A stretch of DNA of 26,732 nucleotides from Methanoregula sp. UBA471 (GTDB lineage Archaea > Halobacteriota > Methanomicrobia > Methanomicrobiales > Methanospirillaceae): NCBI GenBank assembly GCA_002495065.1, contig DADT01000011.1, positions 125 to 26,856 on the forward strand, written 5' to 3'. Made by a program: the position numbers and the translations under genes. Shown here in pieces: positions 22,522 through 26,732 of the stretch (the first letter of the stretch is position 1; each line of letters begins with the position of its first letter). The notes below the pieces were generated by a model. It was not told where the DNA came from. It did not search any database and worked only from the letters and a program-made list of their open reading frames with translations.

Positions 22522-23649
22522 TTATCCGGGTTTATTTGTTATGGTGAAGACACAGTGTTCATCACCTTTCGAGCGGCACTTTATTTCCCGACCCTGTACC
22601 TTTATTCCAAAAGATCCTTCCACAATTCCGGCAAGAAGACCGGCGGTACAGAAGCAGACATTTTTGCCGGTAGTCCCGAAGGCTTCGGCCTCAACCGTGT
22701 GCTCAAGCGTGATCGTTTTTTCCTTTTTTGCCTCATCCCATTCCATGCGTATGATATTAAACCATCCCATCTGGGAGTAGAAGGCAAACGCCATATCGGA
22801 CAGGAGACCGGGCTTTGATATACCCATTTTTTTATAGTGTTCAACCGTTTCCCTGCCCATATCCATATATGCCCGGTAATTAACTCCCCCGGCAGGCATC
22901 TCACCCATGGTCTTTTTCAACGAGTTCATCATGGACGAGAAGATGAAACGTGGCATTATCACGACTGGATCATCGATAAGCTTAATCGTGCCGCGGAGGG
23001 GTTTGTGTTCAATATATTCCGTGATGGCCGATTCGCCTTTTACAATTGCCTCTGCCTTCCATTTCCAGCTGGATTCCCGTTGATCTGCAACAAATTCACA
23101 GGCATCGTCACCATTCGCATGGCACTTTGTCTCGATACAAAACCAGTTCTTACCTGTTACAGCGATCAGTACTCCTTCGATCCAGCCCCGGTGGATACCA
23201 CAGACAGGCATCTTCCAGTCTTTGAGAATTTCGGATTCGAAGGTATGTTTGGTACGAAGCACGATCCGGTGTTCGCCGGCTTCAACAAGCTCAAACGGGG
23301 CTCCCCAGCCCTGCTGGTGCTGGAGCTTGAAAACAAGCATGAGAAATTCTGCCGGTTTGAGGTCCATTCCGGACTTTTTTAACAGGTTATTGAGCCCCCC
23401 GGCTCCCATCCCAACAGAATGAAACAGCTTACGGACTGCCTGTACAGCGAGTTTCCTGTCGAGATTCGCTTCATACATCTCATAGATAGCCTTCACGAGA
23501 TAATTTGGATTGCTTGCTGTTTTTACCCCGAACACCGAGTAAGAACCGGCAACAGGATCCATTTCAATATAGGGAGCGATAGTCCTCTCCCCTTTTATGA
23601 GGGCCTCAAAGTCCTCCCGCCCGATTTTCATGGAGGAGAACTCTGTCAT
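22522..23649 (-). CDS. Tandem V4R (4-vinyl reductase) domain protein
   Basis: A 375-residue protein made of two copies of one unit. EALIKGERTIAPYIEM near residue 15 recurs as EAIVKGESAITEYIEH near residue 200. Each unit ends in a V4R domain: cysteines C150, C176 and C184 in the first, and C332, C358 and C366 in the second, both spaced 26 and 8. The CHANGDDACEF and CRSKGDEHCVF motifs match the V4R 'C-x3-G-x3-C-x-F' signature. V4R domains bind small hydrophobic ligands or, through Cys, metal; known members sense phenols or help build photosynthetic pigments. Here the ligand is unknown and a sensor or cofactor-binding role is inferred. No DNA-binding or output domain is present. It converges on minD. 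Confidence 0.82.
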   Translation of the reverse strand: MTEFSSMKIGREDFEALIKGERTIAPYIEMDPVAGSYSVFGVKTASNPNYLVKAIYEMYEANLDRKLAVQAVRKLFHSVGMGAGGLNNLLKKSGMDLKPAEFLMLVFKLQHQQGWGAPFELVEAGEHRIVLRTKHTFESEILKDWKMPVCGIHRGWIEGVLIAVTGKNWFCIETKCHANGDDACEFVADQRESSWKWKAEAIVKGESAITEYIEHKPLRGTIKLIDDPVVIMPRFIFSSMMNSLKKTMGEMPAGGVNYRAYMDMGRETVEHYKKMGISKPGLLSDMAFAFYSQMGWFNIIRMEWDEAKKEKTITLEHTVEAEAFGTTGKNVCFCTAGLLAGIVEGSFGIKVQGREIKCRSKGDEHCVFTITNKPG

Positions 23650-23735
23650 AATCCGATTAAAGTATTTCGTTTTACTGTTTGAATGGCAATTATGGCATTA
23701 ATAACAAATCGAAAGAAAAATTGATGAAATCTGCA

Positions 23736-24719
23736 TCAGATTTCAAGAAGTATTTTTGCATTAAGATCCAGGGTATAAGAAGAATTCGCTTCGTTAAAGG
23801 TAATATGGAATGTGGTGATTTTCTGGTTACGTTCCATGATGATGCAGTCATATTTTCCATGCATCAATTTAAAACTGGCGTTTCCTTCGTCTGTTGTAAT
23901 ATCGTTTCCTACTATTTTGCCTTCACTTCGAATCGATATACTCACACCATTCTGTGGGATTGTATCCTTCAGAATCGAGAGCCTGAGTACTCCCATGCCT
24001 TCACTTTTCTTTCCGATTTCCGGTATAAGGGTAGGGATGCTCTTTTTAAGGTGTTTCTTCTCAAAAATCCTTGATCCCATGACAACAGCATCGACAACAT
24101 CCGGCTTTACATCATATAACTCGAATTTCTCATGTCCGGATATCATTATTACGGCCTTATCGCTGTACAGTGACCCTTTTTCGTCAATATAAATGGCACC
24201 TTCTGCCTCACCGTTGATAAAAGCAAGATAGTACTCCTGCTCATTCTCTTTTGCTGCTGCAATCCCGATAAAGTTCTGCACTGAAGCAAACTGGAATAAT
24301 TCATGGATAGTAAAGGTCCCGATGTACTTTGAACCCTTGATGATATTTTCCAGCAGGTCGTGGATTACGTTGGGAATACTCTTTTTCAGATGCGCTTTTT
24401 CAAAAATTCTGCATCTCATGACGATAGTTTCGACAATATCCGGTGTTAATTCATAGAAGTCGAATTTTTCTGCCCCGGAGATCATTCTTGCCGCTTTATC
24501 GCTGAGCACAGTTCCCTTCTCATCAATATAGATGGCACCTTCTGCCTCACCTGCGAGGAATGCAAGATAATATTCCCGGGAGTTTTCTTTTGCAATCGCG
24601 ATCCCGTTGAAGTACCTTGATGAGGCAAACTGGAACAGTTCATGGAGCGTGAAAGTCCCGAGATGCTTTGCACCCTTGTGGATATTTTTTACCAGGTCCT
24701 GTATTTTCATCAAATTCAT
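23736..24719 (-). CDS. Protein with two 113-residue repeats and a beta-rich C-terminus
   Basis: A 327-residue protein. Residues about 8-119 and 121-232 are repeats with exact spacing of 113. LGTFTLHELFQFAS matches IGTFTIHELFQFAS; EYYLAFLAGEAEGAIYIDEK matches EYYLAFINGEAEGAIYIDEK; SRIFEKKHLKKSIP matches CRIFEKAHLKKSIP. The repeat core (a helix, then F-x-G-I strand, then a strand/turn with 'G-x-A-x-G-x-I-Y-I-D-E-K-G') is like small DUF4388-type domains and weakly like its DUF2226-like neighbours. The C-terminus (about 245-327) has strands VLRLSILKDTIPQNGVSISI and TTDEGNASFKLMHGKYDCII, resembling a carboxypeptidase-regulatory-like beta sandwich. No signal peptide is seen, so it is cytoplasmic. 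The repeats are similar enough that the duplication is recent. Function unknown. ATG 24719 is used; ATG 24710 is possible. Confidence 0.75.
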   Translation of the reverse strand: MNLMKIQDLVKNIHKGAKHLGTFTLHELFQFASSRYFNGIAIAKENSREYYLAFLAGEAEGAIYIDEKGTVLSDKAARMISGAEKFDFYELTPDIVETIVMRCRIFEKAHLKKSIPNVIHDLLENIIKGSKYIGTFTIHELFQFASVQNFIGIAAAKENEQEYYLAFINGEAEGAIYIDEKGSLYSDKAVIMISGHEKFELYDVKPDVVDAVVMGSRIFEKKHLKKSIPTLIPEIGKKSEGMGVLRLSILKDTIPQNGVSISIRSEGKIVGNDITTDEGNASFKLMHGKYDCIIMERNQKITTFHITFNEANSSYTLDLNAKILLEI

Positions 24720-24768
24720 CTCATCAGGTAAACTCTTTGGGAAGAGAAGACCGTAAAGTCTTTTTCCT

Positions 24769-24779
24769 GTATATATGTG
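24769..24779 (-). promoter_or_regulatory. Candidate TATA box of the two-repeat protein gene
   Basis: The minus strand reads CACATATATAC about 50-60 bases before the ATG at 24719. A short inverted repeat (AAGAC with GTCTT, around 24747-24763) lies in the leader. Confidence 0.4.
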
Positions 24780-24886
24780 TGTTGAGTTATTTGTGACACG
24801 TATATTTTACATTTGCGGAAAGATTGTCCGGGTAATTTTCTAATCGCCACACATAAGTGTTCATAAAAAAATGGTATACCGGAATT

Positions 24887-26077
24887 ATGGAAATACTCTG
24901 GCCGATGGCGATCTCGGCAGTTGCGGTCATCGTAACCCTGATATACGCATCGTTTCTCGATATCCGATACCGCCGTGTCCCGTTTATCCACTGGTTACCG
25001 ATGCTGGGTATCGGTGTTGTCTGTACGGGTTTTCTCCTCTGGCAGACAACTGCTGATATCAGCCTTATTACCGGGTACCTTGCTGTTGTCGTTTGTTTTC
25101 TCTACGCTGATTATCTGGACAGCCGGGGGAGAACCGATTCCCCGGGTCTTACCGGGTATTACCAGCAATCGTTGATTTTTTATTACCTTGCCCTCGTCCT
25201 GATCCTCACGGCCCTTTCATGGTTTGTCTTCGCACCCTCAGTTAACACCCAGCTCATTCCATGGTACGTCATGTTCGCGGGGATTCTTACCTACATCTCA
25301 TATACAGAATACAAAGGCAGTCATGGAGAAAGCGCCCGGCGAAAAAACAAAAAACCAGATTCGAATATTCCGGAACTGATCAACCGCTGGTATTTTATCC
25401 TGATTATAATGATCCTGTCGATAACATCGGTAATCATGCTCTTCAGTCCTGATGGCTGGGGATCTCCGGCTCTTGTTATACTGCTTGTTTCTGTGTTCAG
25501 CGGGGTCTTCTATACATTCGCGCGAATGCACCTCTTCGGGGGTGCAGATGCATGGGCCCTTATTTTTATTTCATTTTCCGTCCCGACGTTCCCGTTCACG
25601 CCACTCCTGGGTTCACCACCGCTGGGCTTTTTGTCATTCTCCGTACTTATCAATGCCCTGCTGCTTAACCTGGCGGCACCTCTCGGGATATTTATCATCA
25701 ACATTATTCGGGGAAACCGGGCCCCGCTGATGTATATGTTCTTTGGATTCCCGGTGAAAGGCGACAGGATCCAGGACACGTGGGGCTTTGTAATGGAGGA
25801 TTTTGATGAGAGAAAAGGGATCGTCAGCCGGAAATTCATCGGTTTTTGGGATGCTATCAGGCGCATGTACCGCAACGAGGGACGGGTATATACAAAAGAT
25901 CTCCGGGAAAACCCGGAAGAATTCCAGAAGGAACTGGCAATATACAAAAAAGCCGGCACGGTATGGATCTCGTATGCGGTACCTTTTATCATTCCCATCA
26001 CAGCAGGGCTGATTACCGCACTGGTTTTTGGAGATATTGTCTTTGCGATTATGAAAATTGTAGCAGGAGGGCCATAA
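24887..26077 (+). CDS. A24-family archaeal prepilin/preflagellin peptidase (enlarged)
   Basis: A 396-residue membrane aspartic protease that trims class III signal peptides from pilins or archaellins. First catalytic Asp25 lies in FLDIRYRRVPF after a membrane helix; second Asp221 is in HLFGGADAW, the G-x-x-D motif. At least seven hydrophobic segments span the chain, and a soluble C-terminal segment (about 290-375) precedes the last helix (PFIIPITAGLITALVFGDIV). FlaK/PibD-type enzymes are about 230 residues with the two Asp about 60 apart; here nearly 200 residues separate them, so an insertion with several helices lies between. The C-terminal part fits archaeal A24 C-terminal domains. ATG 24887 is preferred to GTG 24857. 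hisI begins one base after the stop. Confidence 0.86.
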   Translation: MEILWPMAISAVAVIVTLIYASFLDIRYRRVPFIHWLPMLGIGVVCTGFLLWQTTADISLITGYLAVVVCFLYADYLDSRGRTDSPGLTGYYQQSLIFYYLALVLILTALSWFVFAPSVNTQLIPWYVMFAGILTYISYTEYKGSHGESARRKNKKPDSNIPELINRWYFILIIMILSITSVIMLFSPDGWGSPALVILLVSVFSGVFYTFARMHLFGGADAWALIFISFSVPTFPFTPLLGSPPLGFLSFSVLINALLLNLAAPLGIFIINIIRGNRAPLMYMFFGFPVKGDRIQDTWGFVMEDFDERKGIVSRKFIGFWDAIRRMYRNEGRVYTKDLRENPEEFQKELAIYKKAGTVWISYAVPFIIPITAGLITALVFGDIVFAIMKIVAGGP

Positions 26078-26078
26078 C

Positions 26079-26447
26079 ATGATTAACCTCAAATTTACCG
26101 ACGGACTGATCCCGGTAATCGTCCAGGATGCATCGAGCCGTGAAGTACTGATGATGGCATACGCAAACGATGAAGCAATCCGCCTCACCCGGGAGACGGG
26201 ACTTGCCCATTACTACAGCCGGAGCCGGAAGAAACTCTGGAAAAAAGGTGAGGAAAGCGGACATTTCCAGAAAGTTGTAAAGATCCTTACTGACTGCGAT
26301 GAAGACTGCCTGCTGTACCTTGTTGAACAAAAGGGCGCTGCCTGTCACACGGGATATGTTTCCTGTTTCTACCGTACTCTTTCAGGCGAAGTGGTGGGAA
26401 CGAAAGTGTTCGATCCGGAAAAAGTGTACGGAAAGCAGGGACACTGA
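26079..26447 (+). CDS. hisI: Phosphoribosyl-AMP cyclohydrolase
   Basis: A 122-residue enzyme opening the adenine ring of PR-AMP in histidine synthesis. Visible motifs: LIPVIVQDASSREVLMMAYA at the N-terminus, YYSRSRKKLWKKGEESGH (46-62), the metal-binding cluster DCDEDC at 72-77, and the zinc site CHTGYVSCFYR with C89 and C96. Length matches the single-domain archaeal HisI (no HisE fusion). It starts one base after the peptidase stop, with AGGAGG at 26064-26069 inside the end of that gene, so it is coupled to it. No other his genes are near. Confidence 0.95.
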   Translation: MINLKFTDGLIPVIVQDASSREVLMMAYANDEAIRLTRETGLAHYYSRSRKKLWKKGEESGHFQKVVKILTDCDEDCLLYLVEQKGAACHTGYVSCFYRTLSGEVVGTKVFDPEKVYGKQGH

Positions 26448-26732
26448 TTCTCCCGTTCCTTTTATCAAAAAAATTTCCGTGTTTCTTTCCCGTGGAGTCC
26501 CATGACCTTCCCAAAGTACGTCTCATGTAAAAAAAATGAGATCTTAGGCTCTGTTGAAACACACATGAACCGGGAGCTCACACCCGAACCATGAAAATCA
26601 TTAATCCATGTAATATGAGGGCTCCCCGCCTCAGGGCCTCTCCGAGGCACGGCGGGGCAGTGCGGTGTTTACAAATATGCTTATAGATCTGATCCGCCGC
26701 GGGGGCGCCCCGTCGGGGGCGGCGGGGTTCAT
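26448..26732. other. G/C-rich intergenic end region with hairpins, no gene recognised
   Basis: Nothing here codes convincingly. TCTCAT (26521-26526) and ATGAGA (26536-26541) form a 6-bp stem around an A-rich loop. A strong double hairpin spans 26624-26657: CCCCGCC with GGCGGGG outside and GCCTC with GAGGC inside. A third G/C-rich palindromic block, GCCCCGTCGGGGGC and flanking CCGCC/GGCGG, lies at about 26694-26726. Between them TTTACAAATATGCTTATAG (26669-26687) is promoter-like. The style recalls the hairpin core of the element at 10341-10641, but no shared ends were found. It may be the edge of another small mobile element or a structured leader of the next gene. Confidence 0.4.
26624..26657. 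repeat. Strong nested stem-loop
   Basis: Outer arms CCCCGCC (26624-26630) and GGCGGGG (26651-26657) enclose inner arms GCCTC (26636-26640) and GAGGC (26644-26648). It would fold equally well from either strand. The role is unknown; it could be a terminator for hisI, though no T-tract follows. Confidence 0.5.

Noticed and set aside
26547..26732. End of an IS6-like insertion sequence
   Set aside because: GGCTCTGTTGAAAC resembles such tips, but a single short match without a transposase, second end or target duplication is not enough to call it.
1..26732. tRNA genes or CRISPR arrays
   Set aside because: No intergenic stretch showed a T-arm GGTTC-type motif with matching acceptor arms, and no regularly spaced direct repeats of 25-37 bases were seen.

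Overview
The window reads as chromosome of a euryarchaeal methanogen, most likely Methanomicrobiales (a Methanoregula-like organism). This rests on archaeal or eukaryal-type information genes (ribosomal proteins L39e and S19e, PDCD5/TFAR19, RNase P subunit Rpp21, eIF1/SUI1), archaeal TATA-type promoters with A/T-rich boxes, T-tract terminators, an archaeal prepilin peptidase, and bacterial-looking additions typical of that order (xseA/xseB, cobyric acid synthase). The genus is inference. I found no tRNA, rRNA, CRISPR array or complete transposase gene.

Layout. 1-2330 (minus strand): translation and RNA genes, namely S19e > PDCD5 > PP-loop ATPase > L39e (cut by the window edge), preceded by Rpp21 > YhbY-type RNA-binding protein. 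2436-5264 (minus): purN, a DUF21/CBS/CorC membrane protein and a TIM-barrel sugar isomerase-like protein. 5307-8737: exonuclease VII subunits xseA-xseB, a DUF371 protein, a zinc-ribbon protein, a small thioredoxin and a membrane-anchored FKBP-like protein, tightly packed with small convergent overlaps. 8738-10205: a weakly coding stretch, then a CBS-CBS-ParB-like protein. 10341-10641: a small non-coding mobile element with terminal inverted repeats and a 13-bp target duplication, lying exactly at the stop codon of a sugar nucleotidyltransferase gene (10639-11817). 11818-12609: sparse region with a small cysteine-rich ORF that may be frameshifted. 12610-14524: cobQ, divergent from the eIF1 homologue.

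14730-26077 is the most interesting part. It starts with a type IV pilus/Tad-like assembly operon (one ATPase and two separate F-type membrane platform proteins). Next come a stand-alone Roadblock/LC7 protein, a protein fusing an N-terminal 'M-x-L-P-x-G' domain to a C-terminal Roadblock-like domain, and a divergent protein with a related N-terminus. After these lie a MinD-type ATPase with an amphipathic C-terminal tail, a tandem V4R-domain protein, a protein built of two 113-residue repeats plus a beta-rich tail, and an enlarged A24 prepilin peptidase. No pilin with a class III signal was found. Roadblock and MinD/ParA proteins are known in other organisms to control cell polarity and placement of surface machines, so I propose that this is a candidate system coupling a pilus-like machine to positioning or sensing. 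That link is inference from gene neighbourhood.

The window closes with hisI (26079-26447), coupled to the peptidase gene, and a GC-rich hairpin region (26448-26732) without a recognisable gene.
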